Shown piece after piece: positions 41,990 to 50,771 of a stretch of 64,000 nucleotides of DNA. This DNA is from Oscillospiraceae bacterium. GTDB taxonomy: Bacteria; Bacillota; Clostridia; Oscillospirales; Oscillospiraceae. The position numbers and the translations under genes were made by a program. Under the pieces are notes generated by a model, which made no database searches, was not told the DNA's origin, and was given only the letters and a program-made list of their open reading frames with translations. Where the stretch lies: contig JAFQCX010000008.1 of NCBI GenBank assembly GCA_017416245.1, forward strand, positions 124,001-188,000. Direction: 5' to 3'. The number at the start of each line of letters is the position of its first letter. The stretch's first letter is position 1.

Positions 41990-42727
41990 ATGAAGCAAAG
42001 TGTTTTTGAAATTGTCTCCAATAAGCCCCTGACGGACTCTGTTTTTCAAATGGTTTTACAGGGTGATACCACGGCTATTACTGCCCCCGGTCAGTTTGTG
42101 AATCTCAAATTGGAGGGCCTGTACCTGCGCCGCCCTATCTCTGTCTGTGACCTGAACGGAGATAAGCTGACAATCGTTTATAAGGCAGTTGGCAATGGCA
42201 CCGTGCAGATGTCCCGTATGCAGGCAGGGGAGAGGCTTGATGTTCTCACCGGTCTTGGCAACGGTTACGACCTGAGTCTATCCGGAGATAACCCTGTCCT
42301 TTTGGGTGGCGGCGTAGGAGTTCCTCCTATGTACCTGCTTGCCAAGGAACTACTGAAACAGGGAAAGAAAGTTTCTGTTATCTTAGGCTTTAATACAAAA
42401 TCCGAAATTTTCTATGAGCAGGAGTTCAAAAAGCTTGGCTGTGCTGTGACCGTTACCACTGTGGACGGCAGCTACGGCATCAAGGGCTTTGTAACCACTG
42501 CTCTGGAAGCTATGGACTATTCCTACTTCTACACCTGCGGTCCTGAGCCTATGCTGAAGGCTGTGTATAAGGCATCCGCTACTTCCGGCCAGATGAGCTT
42601 TGAAAAGCGAATGGGCTGCGGCTTTGGCGCCTGTATGGGCTGCTCCTGTAAGACTCTCACCGGCTATAAGCGCATCTGCAAGGAAGGCCCTGTGATGAAA
42701 AAGGAGGAGATATTATGGGAAGATTAA
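41990..42727 (+). CDS. pyrK: Dihydroorotate dehydrogenase electron-transfer subunit (PyrK)
   Basis: 245-residue FAD and [2Fe-2S] subunit that links PyrD type 1B to NAD+. FAD-binding L-R-R-P-I-S-V near residue 43, NAD-domain G-G-G-V-G-V-P-P-M-Y, and a C-terminal cysteine cluster C-G-x-G-A-C-x-G-C...C (K-R-M-G-C-G-F-G-A-C-M-G-C, then R-I-C-K-E-G). It forms an alpha2-beta2 complex with PyrD. Overlaps pyrD by 13 bases. Confidence 0.95.
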   Translation: MKQSVFEIVSNKPLTDSVFQMVLQGDTTAITAPGQFVNLKLEGLYLRRPISVCDLNGDKLTIVYKAVGNGTVQMSRMQAGERLDVLTGLGNGYDLSLSGDNPVLLGGGVGVPPMYLLAKELLKQGKKVSVILGFNTKSEIFYEQEFKKLGCAVTVTTVDGSYGIKGFVTTALEAMDYSYFYTCGPEPMLKAVYKASATSGQMSFEKRMGCGFGACMGCSCKTLTGYKRICKEGPVMKKEEILWED

Positions 42728-43626
42728 GCGTTGACCTTTGCGGAATTACCCTTGATAATCCTGTAATTCCCGCCTCTGGCACCTTCGGCTATGGCTATGA
42801 GTATGCCGAGCTGTATGATATCAATTGCCTTGGTACGTTCTCCTTCAAGGGAACGACCAAGGATCCCCGGTTCGGCAACCCCACACCCCGGATTGCCGAG
42901 TGTACTGCCGGTATGATCAACGCAGTTGGTCTGCAGAACCCCGGTGTGGAAAAGGTGATTTCCGAGGAACTTCCCAAGCTGAAAAAATGTTTCCACAAGC
43001 CTGTTATGGCAAATATCAGCGGCTTTGGGGTAGAGGAGTATGCCTATACCTGCGAAAAACTGGATAAAGAGGAGCAGGTGGGCTGGCTGGAAGTAAACGT
43101 CAGCTGCCCCAATGTCCACGGCGGCGGTATGAGTTTCGGTACAGATCCGAAAGCTGCCGCAGAGGTGACCAAGGCAGTCAAGGCTGTTACCACCAAACCT
43201 GTGATCGTAAAGCTTTCTCCCAATGTGACGGATATCGTTTCCATCGCAAAGGCCTGTGAGGAAGCAGGGGCAGACGGTATCAGCCTGATCAACACTATGC
43301 TGGGTATGCGCATTGACCTGAAGACCCGCAAGCCTGTGATCGCCAACAAAATGGGCGGCTTTTCCGGCTCTGCCATTTTCCCTGTAGCAGTGCGTATGGT
43401 CTATCAGGTTGCCAATGCTGTGAATATCCCTGTTGTGGGAATGGGTGGTGTAAGTACTGCCGAAGATGTAATTGAAATGATGCTTGCAGGCGCAACTGCT
43501 GTTGAGGTAGGCGCAGCAAACCTTGTGAATCCCTACATCTGCCGGGATATTATTGAGCAGCTTCCTGCAGTTATGGATAAATACAGAATCAATACATTAA
43601 GTGAAATTATCGGAGGTGCGAAATAA
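42715..43626 (+). CDS. pyrD: Dihydroorotate dehydrogenase, type 1B catalytic subunit (PyrD)
   Basis: FMN enzyme oxidising dihydroorotate to orotate; 303 residues. Motifs are [13 protein letters not shown] (15-27), a lysine in T-F-S-F-K-G-T-T, and the catalytic-loop cysteine in V-N-V-S-C-P-N-V; C-terminal G-M-G-G-V and G-A-T-A-V-E-V-G. Cysteine rather than serine marks class 1. The neighbour pyrK confirms type 1B (NAD-linked). AGGAGGAGA Shine-Dalgarno within pyrK. The stop overlaps the pyrF ATG as TAATG. Confidence 0.96.
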   Translation: MGRLSVDLCGITLDNPVIPASGTFGYGYEYAELYDINCLGTFSFKGTTKDPRFGNPTPRIAECTAGMINAVGLQNPGVEKVISEELPKLKKCFHKPVMANISGFGVEEYAYTCEKLDKEEQVGWLEVNVSCPNVHGGGMSFGTDPKAAAEVTKAVKAVTTKPVIVKLSPNVTDIVSIAKACEEAGADGISLINTMLGMRIDLKTRKPVIANKMGGFSGSAIFPVAVRMVYQVANAVNIPVVGMGGVSTAEDVIEMMLAGATAVEVGAANLVNPYICRDIIEQLPAVMDKYRINTLSEIIGGAK

Positions 43627-44324
43627 TGGGTAAGGACGTAATTGTGGCCTGTGATTTTGCCAGCGCGGAGCAGACTTTTGCGTTTTTGGACAAGTTCACC
43701 GGCCGGAAGCCTTTTGTGAAAATCGGCATGGAGCTGTATTATGCAGAAGGCCCTGCCATCGTGAAGGAAATCAAGGCAAGAGGCCATAAGATTTTCCTGG
43801 ATCTGAAACTGCACGATATTCCCAACACCGTTAAGAAGGCTATGGCAGTTCTGCGGAATCTGGATGTGGATATCACCAATCTTCACGCCGCCGGCACGAA
43901 GAATATGATGCGCGCTGCCTTGGAGGGCTTGACTCGCGAAGACGGCACCCGTCCGCTGCTGATTGCGGTTACTCAGCTGACCTCCACCGATCAGGAGAGT
44001 ATGGAAAAGGATCTGCTCATTGAAAAGCCTATTGATCAAGTGGTTATGCACTATGCAAAATGCGCTGAGGAGGCTGGTCTCGACGGCATCGTATGCTCTC
44101 CTCTGGAGGCAGGCAAGGTACACGATACCTGCGGCAAGAGCTTCCTGACCATTACCCCCGGTGTCCGCTTTGCTGACGGCGATGTGGGCGATCAGAAGCG
44201 GGTTATGACCCCTGCGCAGGCAAAGGAGATCGGCTCTGACTACATTGTTGTGGGCCGTCCTATCACTGCTGCTGCCGACCCCGTAGCTGCCTACGAGCGC
44301 TGCATTGATGAATTCTGCGACTAA
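43626..44324 (+). CDS. pyrF: Orotidine 5'-phosphate decarboxylase (PyrF)
   Basis: 232-residue TIM-barrel enzyme making UMP from OMP. Key motifs are V-A-C-D-F (8-12), the catalytic D-L-K-L-H-D-I-P (Lys-Asp pair), and C-terminal T-P-G-V-R and V-V-G-R-P-I, the phosphate site. Start ATG overlaps the pyrD stop by one base. A palindromic repeat element follows before pyrE. Confidence 0.96.
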   Translation: MGKDVIVACDFASAEQTFAFLDKFTGRKPFVKIGMELYYAEGPAIVKEIKARGHKIFLDLKLHDIPNTVKKAMAVLRNLDVDITNLHAAGTKNMMRAALEGLTREDGTRPLLIAVTQLTSTDQESMEKDLLIEKPIDQVVMHYAKCAEEAGLDGIVCSPLEAGKVHDTCGKSFLTITPGVRFADGDVGDQKRVMTPAQAKEIGSDYIVVGRPITAAADPVAAYERCIDEFCD

Positions 44325-44327
44325 AAT

Positions 44328-44406
44328 TGTAGGGACCGGCGTCCTCGACGGTCCTATTGCAGATGTCCGCTTTGCGGACGGACTGTCCGGGAGGCCAGTC
44401 CCTACA
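44328..44406. repeat. Palindromic intergenic repeat between pyrF and pyrE
   Basis: A 79-base element with complementary ends (tgtagggac...gtccctaca), an inner hairpin g-t-c-c-g-c-t-t-t-g-c-g-g-a-c and a second inner palindrome. It resembles the dispersed palindromic repeats (REP/MITE-like) of Oscillospirales genomes. Inside an operon it could fold in the mRNA and set differential pyrF/pyrE expression. Confidence 0.7.
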
Positions 44407-44431
44407 CATTTATCTTCAAAGGAGAACCATT

Positions 44432-45085
44432 ATGGAAGCCTACAAAAGAGAATTTATTGAATTCCTGCAGGAGGCAGGTGTTTTGAAATTCGGTGATTTT
44501 ACCGCCAAGTCCGGCCGTAAGATTCCCTATTTCGTCAACGCCGGTATGATTAAGACCGGCGATCAGATCACCAAAATGGGTGAGTTTTATGCAAAGGCCT
44601 ATTTTGACAAGCTGGGCAAAAAGCAGGCCGTCCTGTATGGTCCTGCCTATAAGGGTATTTCTCTGTCCATTTCCGCCGCCGTTGCTCTGTCACGGAACGG
44701 TCTTAACGTGCCTTTCTTCTTTAACCGCAAGGAAGTGAAGGACCACGGTGAGGGCGGCACATTTGTTGGTTATGTTCCTCAGGCCGGTGAGGAGATCGTC
44801 ATTATTGAAGACGTGATCACCGCCGGTACTGCGATCCGTGAGTCTATGGAAATTCTCAGTCACTTGAATGATACGAAGGTTATCGCCACATTCATTATGG
44901 TTGACCGCAAGGAAAAGGGGCAGACCGAGAAGGGCGCTATGCAGGAAATTGAAGAGCAATTTGGCTTCCCCGTGTACTCCGTTGTAGATGTTTATGACAT
45001 TATTGAATACCTGGAGGAAGATCCTGCAAACGAGGAAAATGTTACCCGCATCAAAAACTATCTGGCTGTGAATGGAGCAAAATAA
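44432..45085 (+). CDS. pyrE: Orotate phosphoribosyltransferase (PyrE)
   Basis: 217 residues, forming OMP from orotate and PRPP. PRPP-binding [12 protein letters not shown] (about 129-140), [10 protein letters not shown] and G-P-A-Y-K-G-I motifs are present. The frame is open through the upstream repeat from 44357, but the ATG at 44432 has AAAGGAGA spaced eight bases upstream. The stop overlaps the pyrB ATG as TAATG. Confidence 0.95.
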   Translation: MEAYKREFIEFLQEAGVLKFGDFTAKSGRKIPYFVNAGMIKTGDQITKMGEFYAKAYFDKLGKKQAVLYGPAYKGISLSISAAVALSRNGLNVPFFFNRKEVKDHGEGGTFVGYVPQAGEEIVIIEDVITAGTAIRESMEILSHLNDTKVIATFIMVDRKEKGQTEKGAMQEIEEQFGFPVYSVVDVYDIIEYLEEDPANEENVTRIKNYLAVNGAK

Positions 45086-46173
45086 TGAGAAGCTTGATCG
45101 ATATTGTAGATTTTTCTGTAGATGAGATTCAGCAGCTGCTGGAAACCGCTTGTGACATCAGCGAAAACCCCGCAAAATACGCAGATGCCTGCCGGGGCAA
45201 GAAGCTGGCAACCCTGTTCTTTGAGCCCTCTACCCGTACTAGGCTGAGCTTTGAGGCGGCTATGTACGAGCTGGGCGGCAATGTGCTTGGCTTTAGCAGC
45301 GCCAATTCCTCTTCTGCATCCAAGGGTGAGAGTATGGCAGACACCGCCAAAATGCTCTCCTGCTACGTGGATATTATGGCGATCCGTCACCCCAAGGAGG
45401 GCGCCCCCTACGTGGCCGCTACCAACGCATCCATCCCGGTGATCAATGCCGGTGATGGCGGACACTGTCACCCCACCCAGACCCTGGCAGATCTGCTGAC
45501 CATCTACCGCGAAAACGGCAGACTGAATAACCTGACCATCGGTTGCTGCGGCGACCTGAAGTACGGCAGAACGGTGCATTCTCTGATTTCCGCGTTTTCC
45601 CGATATGAGAATATCAAATTTGTTTTGATTTCTCCCGAGGAGCTGAAGCTTCCCAAGTACGTCAAGTATGAGGTGCTGGATAAGAATGGCATGGACTATG
45701 TGGAAACCACATCCCTGGAAGATGCAATGCCTCAGCTGGACGTGCTCTATATGACCCGTATCCAGCAGGAGCGTTTTGATAACTTTGATGAGTATGAGCG
45801 GCTGAAAGACAGCTATGTTCTGACACCTGAAAAGATGGCTGCAGGCAAGCCTACTATGCGTGTGCTGCATCCTCTGCCCAGAGTGAACGAGATCAGCGTT
45901 AAGGTGGACGACGACCCCCGCGCTGCTTACTTCCGCCAGGCGCTGAATGCAAAATATATGCGTATGGCTCTGATTCTGAAATTGCTGAAAGAGGCAGAAG
46001 AGGGCAAGCAAATGGAGGAAATTAACGCTATCGAAGATGATCGTTTGATTTGCGATAATCCCCGCTGCATCTCTTCCACGGAGCAGGAGCTTCCCCACAG
46101 GTTTAAGCTGGTAGATAGCCAGCGCGGAATCTACCGCTGCATCTATTGTGAGGCAAAGAAAACACTTGGTTGA
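45085..46173 (+). CDS. pyrB: Aspartate carbamoyltransferase with fused PyrI-type zinc domain
   Basis: Joins carbamoyl phosphate and aspartate, the committed pyrimidine step. The catalytic chain (1-about 310) has [13 protein letters not shown] (45-57), H-P-T-Q-T-L-A-D-L and H-P-L-P-R. A further 50 residues carry C-x4-C (323-328) and C-x2-C (352-355), the layout of the zinc domain of the E. coli regulatory chain PyrI. The allosteric nucleotide domain of PyrI is absent, so ordinary CTP/ATP control is not expected. Similar fusions are known in Thermotoga. Last gene of the pyr operon. Confidence 0.93.
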   Translation: MRSLIDIVDFSVDEIQQLLETACDISENPAKYADACRGKKLATLFFEPSTRTRLSFEAAMYELGGNVLGFSSANSSSASKGESMADTAKMLSCYVDIMAIRHPKEGAPYVAATNASIPVINAGDGGHCHPTQTLADLLTIYRENGRLNNLTIGCCGDLKYGRTVHSLISAFSRYENIKFVLISPEELKLPKYVKYEVLDKNGMDYVETTSLEDAMPQLDVLYMTRIQQERFDNFDEYERLKDSYVLTPEKMAAGKPTMRVLHPLPRVNEISVKVDDDPRAAYFRQALNAKYMRMALILKLLKEAEEGKQMEEINAIEDDRLICDNPRCISSTEQELPHRFKLVDSQRGIYRCIYCEAKKTLG

Positions 46174-46243
46174 TATCTTTCACAAAACAAGGGTTTCAAA
46201 CTGGGTTTTTCGTGTAAAAAACAGAGAAACCGTCAGCTTTTGA

Positions 46244-46272
46244 TTGACACCAAAACATTGCCGTGATAAACT
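46244..46272 (+). promoter_or_regulatory. Promoter for the ZTP riboswitch/purine operon
   Basis: TTGACA (46244-46249), 17-base spacer, TAAACT (46267-46272) preceded by TGA (extended -10). The aptamer starts about 20 bases on. Confidence 0.75.
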
Positions 46273-46290
46273 ATCTACAGAACTGAATAT

Positions 46291-46362
46291 CGTTCTTTGC
46301 GACTGACGGAAATGTGGAGTACCACAAGGGAACAAAGAATGGAGTAGCCGACCGTCTGGGCG
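46291..46362 (+). ncRNA. ZTP (pfl) riboswitch upstream of purE
   Basis: Conserved blocks of the ZMP/ZTP aptamer are clear: P1 T-T-C-T-T-T-G (46293-46299) with C-A-A-A-G-A-A (46333-46339), C-G-A-C-T-G-A-C-G-G after P1, a G-T-G-G-A-G-T-A-C-C-A-C hairpin followed by A-A-G-G-G-A-A-C, and the 3' domain G-C-C-G-A-C-C-G-T-C-T-G-G-G-C (46348-46362). ZTP signals shortage of 10-formyl-THF, and purine/one-carbon genes are the usual targets; that fits this operon. Confidence 0.9.
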
Positions 46363-46399
46363 CATTTGACTAAGGTTTAGGGTCAAGTGCGCCCTTTTT
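46358..46399 (+). terminator. Riboswitch-controlled terminator before purE
   Basis: Thirteen-base stem (46358-46370 with 46382-46394, one G-T wobble), 11-base loop, then T5. Its 5' arm begins inside the aptamer's last conserved block, so ligand binding should block it and allow read-through (ON switch). Confidence 0.88.
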
Positions 46400-46418
46400 A
46401 GGTGATAGGAGGAAACGA

Positions 46419-46907
46419 ATGAAAAAAGTTGGAATTATTATGGGCAGCGACAGTGATCTGCCTATCGTGCAAAAGGCTGTGGATATGCTGAAAAGCTTGG
46501 AGATACCCTACGAGGTTCACATCTATTCCGCCCATAGAACACCTGTAGAGGCCCGGGATTTTGCAGTGAATGCAAGAGCCAACGGCTTTGGCGCAATTAT
46601 TTGCGCTGCCGGTATGGCAGCCCATCTTGCCGGCGCCATTGCCGCCAATACGACTCTGCCTGTCATCGGCATCCCCTGCAAGGGCGGTATGATGGACGGT
46701 CTGGATGCGCTGCTTGCCACTGTTCAGATGCCCACGGGCATTCCTGTTGCCACCGTTGCCATTAATGGCGCCGGTAATGCCGCATTACTTGCTGCGCAGA
46801 TTATTGCCGTTGAGGACAAGGAACTATCTGCCAAGCTGGACGCAAAACGCAAGACTGATGCTGAAAAAGTCCTGCAGAAGGATGCTTCCATCGCTGCAAA
46901 TCTGTAA
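46419..46907 (+). CDS. purE: 5-(carboxyamino)imidazole ribonucleotide mutase (PurE)
   Basis: 162 residues. Motifs are M-G-S-D-S-D (8-13), S-A-H-R-T-P (37-42), C-A-A-G-M-A-A-H-L and an A-x-N-A-A-L-L-A-A-Q-I tail. Converts N5-CAIR to CAIR if class I, or carboxylates AIR directly if class II. No purK lies in the window, so the class cannot be settled here. AGGAGG precedes the ATG. First gene after the ZTP riboswitch. Confidence 0.95.
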   Translation: MKKVGIIMGSDSDLPIVQKAVDMLKSLEIPYEVHIYSAHRTPVEARDFAVNARANGFGAIICAAGMAAHLAGAIAANTTLPVIGIPCKGGMMDGLDALLATVQMPTGIPVATVAINGAGNAALLAAQIIAVEDKELSAKLDAKRKTDAEKVLQKDASIAANL

Positions 46908-46949
46908 ACCTTGAGTTATATACTCATCACTATAAAGGAGAAATTGATT

Positions 46950-47636
46950 ATGGATTACAAACTGCTTTACACCGGTAAAACCAAGAACGTATACGAACTG
47001 CCCAACGGCAACTGCCTGTTGCTGTTTAAGGACGACTGCACCGGTAAGGACGGCGTATTTGATCCCGGCGAGAACTCTGTCGGCCTGACTATTGAGGGTG
47101 TGGGCGATGTAAATCTGCGTATGTCCATTTACTACTTTGAGAAGATCAACGCTGCCGGCATTCGCACCCACTATGTAAATGCTGATTTGGCAAATACTAC
47201 TATGGAAGTTCTGCCCGCAAAGGTATTTGGTAAGGGTTTGGAGGTTATTTGCCGCCGCAAGGCCGTAGGCTCTTTCTTCCGTCGCTACAATGAGTACTGC
47301 ACTGAGGGTCAGGACCTGCCTTACTACGTAGAGACCACCTTCAAGAACGATGCATTGGGCGATCCTCTGGTCACCAAGGACGGTCTGGTGGACTTGGGCG
47401 TTATGACCAGCGAGCAGTATGATTCTTTGAAGGCGCAGACTCAGGCTATCACCAAGATCGTTGCAGACGATCTGGCAGCCAAGGGCTTGGATCTGTACGA
47501 CATCAAGTTTGAATTCGGTTACGACCCCGAGGGCAATGTGATGCTCATCGATGAGGTCGCATCCGGCAATATGCGTGTGTATAAGGACGGTCAGTATATT
47601 GATCCTATGACTCTGAACAAGCTGTTCTTTGCCTAA
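46950..47636 (+). CDS. purC: Phosphoribosylaminoimidazole-succinocarboxamide synthase (PurC)
   Basis: 228-residue SAICAR synthetase, adding aspartate to [16 protein letters not shown] (4-15), [27 protein letters not shown] and L-I-D-E-V are the family motifs. The frame opens at a TTG at 46911, but the ATG at 46950 has AAAGGAG upstream and matches homologues. Confidence 0.95.
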   Translation: MDYKLLYTGKTKNVYELPNGNCLLLFKDDCTGKDGVFDPGENSVGLTIEGVGDVNLRMSIYYFEKINAAGIRTHYVNADLANTTMEVLPAKVFGKGLEVICRRKAVGSFFRRYNEYCTEGQDLPYYVETTFKNDALGDPLVTKDGLVDLGVMTSEQYDSLKAQTQAITKIVADDLAAKGLDLYDIKFEFGYDPEGNVMLIDEVASGNMRVYKDGQYIDPMTLNKLFFA

Positions 47637-47658
47637 TTCTAATTAAGGAGTTTGCCCC

Positions 47659-49083
47659 ATGGGAGGATTTTTTGGAGTTACATCCAAGTCCGATTGTATG
47701 ATGGACGTATTCTTCGGTGTGGACTACCATTCCCATCTGGGTACCCGTCGCGGCGGTATGGCTGCGTGGGACCCGGAGATTGGTTTGCAGCGGAAGATTC
47801 ACAGCATTGAGAATTCCCCGTTCCGCACCAAATTTGAGCATATTTTTGACGAAATGCAGGGCACCTCTGTAATCGGCTGTATCAGCGATACAGACCCTCA
47901 GCCTATGCTGATTCGTTCCCATTTGGGAACCTATGCTATTTCTACCGTTGGTATTATCAACAATGCCAATACGCTAATTGAGCAGGTTATGGACAGCCAC
48001 GGCGGTTACTTTGACGCGATGACCGGCGGCAGAGTCAACTCCACCGAGCTGGTGGCGGCGCTGATCAATCGCAAAGAGGACTTTGTTGCCGGCATTCAGT
48101 ATGCTCAATCTGTTATTGACGGCACGGCAAATATTCTGATCCTTACCGATAAGGGCAGTTTGATTGCTGCCCGTGACCGATTGGGGAGGATCCCTGTGCA
48201 GATCGGCAAGGATGAAAATGGCTACTGCGCCTCTTTTGAGGAATTTGCCTTCACAAAGTTGGGCTATGAAAAGGTATGCGAATTAGGCCCCGGAGAAATC
48301 GTGGAGCTGACTCCTGATTCTATGACCCAGCTGGCTGCTCCCGGCGACAAGATGAAGGTCTGCGCCTTCCTGTGGAGCTACTATGGCTATCCCACCTCCA
48401 CCTATGAAGGAATCAATGTAGAGGCTATGCGCTACCGCAACGGCGCAGCCATTGCTGAACGGGATATGGAAAAAGGCCGTAGTATGGACATTGACTATGT
48501 AGGCGGTGTTCCCGATTCCGGCACACCCCACGCTATTGGCTATGCCAACCGTACCGGCAGACCTTTTGCCCGGGCATTTATTAAATATACGCCCACATGG
48601 TCCCGTTCCTTTACGCCTGCCAAGCAGTCTGACCGTAAAAAGGTTGCCAAGATGAAGCAAATCCCCGTACACGAATTAATTCAGGGAAAGAAGCTTCTGT
48701 TTGTGGATGATTCTATTGTCCGTGGTACTCAGCTTCAGGAAACTGTCGAATTCCTTTATGAAAACGGCGCAAAGGAAGTACATATGCGTTCTGCCTGTCC
48801 GCCTATTATGTATGGCTGTAAGTACCTGAACTTCTCCCGTTCTACCTCTGATATGGACCTTATTTCCCGTCGGGTGATTATGGAACTGGAAGGGGAGGAA
48901 GGCTTCAAGCATATAGAGGAATATGCCGACGGCAATACAGAGCGTGGTAAAAAAATGCGCCAAACCATCTGCGAAAAATTCAAGTTTGCATCTCTTGGAT
49001 TCCAAACTGTAGATGGCGTTGTTAAGGCCATCGGTATGGATCCCTGCAAGCTGTGTACCTACTGCTGGAACGGTAAAGAATAA
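47659..49083 (+). CDS. purF: Amidophosphoribosyltransferase-like protein (PurF) lacking Cys1
   Basis: 474 residues with both PurF domains. The C-terminal phosphoribosyltransferase part has the PRPP motif L-F-V-D-D-S-I-V-R-G-T (352-362), and a C-terminal C-x2-C-x2-C-W-N-G is kept. But PurF proteins begin, after processing, with a nucleophilic Cys in C-G-V/I-F-G; here the start is M-G-G-F-F-G-V, with Gly in its place, and the first Cys is residue 13. The H-N-G-N part of the glutaminase site is also changed (I-I-N-N-A-N). AAGGAG precedes the ATG, and no upstream start would supply a Cys. It may use ammonia, or be a paralogue, with a canonical PurF elsewhere. Confidence 0.85.
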   Translation: MGGFFGVTSKSDCMMDVFFGVDYHSHLGTRRGGMAAWDPEIGLQRKIHSIENSPFRTKFEHIFDEMQGTSVIGCISDTDPQPMLIRSHLGTYAISTVGIINNANTLIEQVMDSHGGYFDAMTGGRVNSTELVAALINRKEDFVAGIQYAQSVIDGTANILILTDKGSLIAARDRLGRIPVQIGKDENGYCASFEEFAFTKLGYEKVCELGPGEIVELTPDSMTQLAAPGDKMKVCAFLWSYYGYPTSTYEGINVEAMRYRNGAAIAERDMEKGRSMDIDYVGGVPDSGTPHAIGYANRTGRPFARAFIKYTPTWSRSFTPAKQSDRKKVAKMKQIPVHELIQGKKLLFVDDSIVRGTQLQETVEFLYENGAKEVHMRSACPPIMYGCKYLNFSRSTSDMDLISRRVIMELEGEEGFKHIEEYADGNTERGKKMRQTICEKFKFASLGFQTVDGVVKAIGMDPCKLCTYCWNGKE

Positions 49084-49097
49084 ATAAGGAGAGAGCT

Positions 49098-50150
49098 ATG
49101 GAACATAAGAATTCCCAGTCTGCCAGCTATGCGGCTGCCGGTGTAGACATTACCGCCGGCTATAAGGCTGTTGAACTGATGAAGAAACATATCAAGCGCA
49201 CAAAGAATGAGGGCTGTTTGGATGATGTAGGCGGCTTTGGCGGCTGCTTCGGTCTGAACATTGCCGGTATGGAAGAGCCTGTTTTGGTCTCCGGTACTGA
49301 CGGCTGCGGCACAAAAGTGAAGTTGGCTATCCTGATGGATAAGCACGACACCATCGGTATTGATGCAGTAGCTATGTGCGTCAATGATATTATCTGCTGC
49401 GGCGCAAAACCTTTGTTCTTTCTCGATTACATTGCCTGTGGCAAGAACTACCCGGAGAAGATCGCGGAAATCGTCGGCGGCGTTGCTGAGGGCTGTGTCC
49501 AGTCCGGCGCAGCACTTATTGGCGGCGAAACTGCCGAGCATCCCGGCCTGATGCCTTTGGAGGACTATGACCTGGCAGGCTTTGCTGTGGGCGTGGTTGA
49601 TAAGAAGAAGATTATTGATAACACCCGTATGGCAGAGGGCGATGTGGTGATTGCGCTGGCATCTACCGGCATTCACTCCAATGGCTTCAGCCTGTGCCGC
49701 AAGGTGTTTGACATTGATAATAACCCTCCCGAGCTGTATGTTGCCCGTGAAGAGCTGGGCGGTAAGAGCGTTGCCGAGGCGCTGCTGGTGCCTACCCGCA
49801 TCTATGTAAAGTCTATCCTTGCGCTGCTGGAGCAGGTGGATGTAAAGGGTATCTCCCACATCACCGGCGGCGGCTTCTATGAGAATATTCCCCGTTCCAT
49901 CCCCGATGGCCTGGGCGCGGTGATCAATAAGGCTGCTGTGAAAGTTTTGCCTATCTTCGATATGATTGCCAAGACCGGCAACATCCCCGAGCGTGATATG
50001 TTCAATACCTACAATATGGGTGTTGGTATGAGCGTTGTGGTAAAGCCTGAGGAAGCAGACAAGGCGTTGGAGATCCTCACTGCCCACGGTGAAAATGCCT
50101 ATGTCATAGGTAAGATCGTTGCTTCTGACGAGAAGATTACCATTGTGTGA
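49098..50150 (+). CDS. purM: Phosphoribosylformylglycinamidine cyclo-ligase (PurM)
   Basis: 350-residue AIR synthetase closing the imidazole ring with ATP. Y-A-A-A-G-V-D (11-17), S-G-T-D-G-C-G-T-K (66-74), M-C-V-N-D-I, G-G-E-T-A-E and I-T-G-G-G-F are family signatures. AAGGAG precedes the ATG. PurM has the same fold as the synthetase part of PurL, encoded further down the operon. Confidence 0.96.
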   Translation: MEHKNSQSASYAAAGVDITAGYKAVELMKKHIKRTKNEGCLDDVGGFGGCFGLNIAGMEEPVLVSGTDGCGTKVKLAILMDKHDTIGIDAVAMCVNDIICCGAKPLFFLDYIACGKNYPEKIAEIVGGVAEGCVQSGAALIGGETAEHPGLMPLEDYDLAGFAVGVVDKKKIIDNTRMAEGDVVIALASTGIHSNGFSLCRKVFDIDNNPPELYVAREELGGKSVAEALLVPTRIYVKSILALLEQVDVKGISHITGGGFYENIPRSIPDGLGAVINKAAVKVLPIFDMIAKTGNIPERDMFNTYNMGVGMSVVVKPEEADKALEILTAHGENAYVIGKIVASDEKITIV

Positions 50151-50158
50151 GGTAGGAA

Positions 50159-50755
50159 ATGACGAAAGCGAGAATTGCCGTGCTGGTATCCGGCGGCGGC
50201 ACAAACCTGCAGGCGCTGATCGATGCGCAGAGCAGTGGGATTATCCACAGTGGAGAAATAACCCTTGTGATTTCCAATAATGCGGGCGCCTACGCACTGC
50301 AAAGAGCAGAAAAAGCAGGGATTGCCACCGAGGTTGTTCTAAAAAAGGAGCTGGGCAGTCAAGCCGCATTTGAAGAGAGAATCAAAGAGCTGTTAACGGT
50401 CTACCAGATCGACATCATTGTCCTTGCCGGCTTTATGTCTATTCTGAGTGAGACGTTTACCTCCTGCTATCCCAAGCGGATCCTCAATGTCCACCCGTCC
50501 CTGATCCCGTCCTTCTGTGGCGAAGGGTTTTACGGTCTGCGTGTCCACGAGGCAGCGCTTAACTACGGCGTAAAGGTCACCGGCGCAACCGTCCACTTTG
50601 TCAATGAGATTCCCGACGGCGGTGAGATCATTCTCCAAAAGGCTGTGGAGATCCAACCGGATGACACTCCGGAAACTCTGCAAAAACGGGTTATGGAACA
50701 AGCCGAATGGAAGATTTTACCTGCAGCTGTAGAGCAGGTTTGCAGTATGCTTTGA
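50159..50755 (+). CDS. purN: Phosphoribosylglycinamide formyltransferase (PurN)
   Basis: 198 residues, 10-formyl-THF-dependent GAR transformylase, the first one-carbon step of purine synthesis. S-G-G-G-T-N-L-Q-A (11-19), L-A-G-F-M-S-I-L, N-V-H-P-S-L-I-P-S-F (catalytic Asn-His) and the D-G-G-E loop are present. Dependence on folate fits ZTP control of the operon. GTAGGAA lies just before the ATG. Confidence 0.96.
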   Translation: MTKARIAVLVSGGGTNLQALIDAQSSGIIHSGEITLVISNNAGAYALQRAEKAGIATEVVLKKELGSQAAFEERIKELLTVYQIDIIVLAGFMSILSETFTSCYPKRILNVHPSLIPSFCGEGFYGLRVHEAALNYGVKVTGATVHFVNEIPDGGEIILQKAVEIQPDDTPETLQKRVMEQAEWKILPAAVEQVCSML

Positions 50756-50771
50756 GAAAGGAAATAAGAAT

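Noticed and set aside
39593..42049. Large minus-strand open frames opposite carB
   Set aside because: Shadows caused by codon bias in carB; low-complexity composition and no family resemblance.
46174..46243. Terminator of the pyr operon after pyrB
   Set aside because: Some complementary bases, but no compact stem with a T-run; read-through into the purine leader cannot be excluded.
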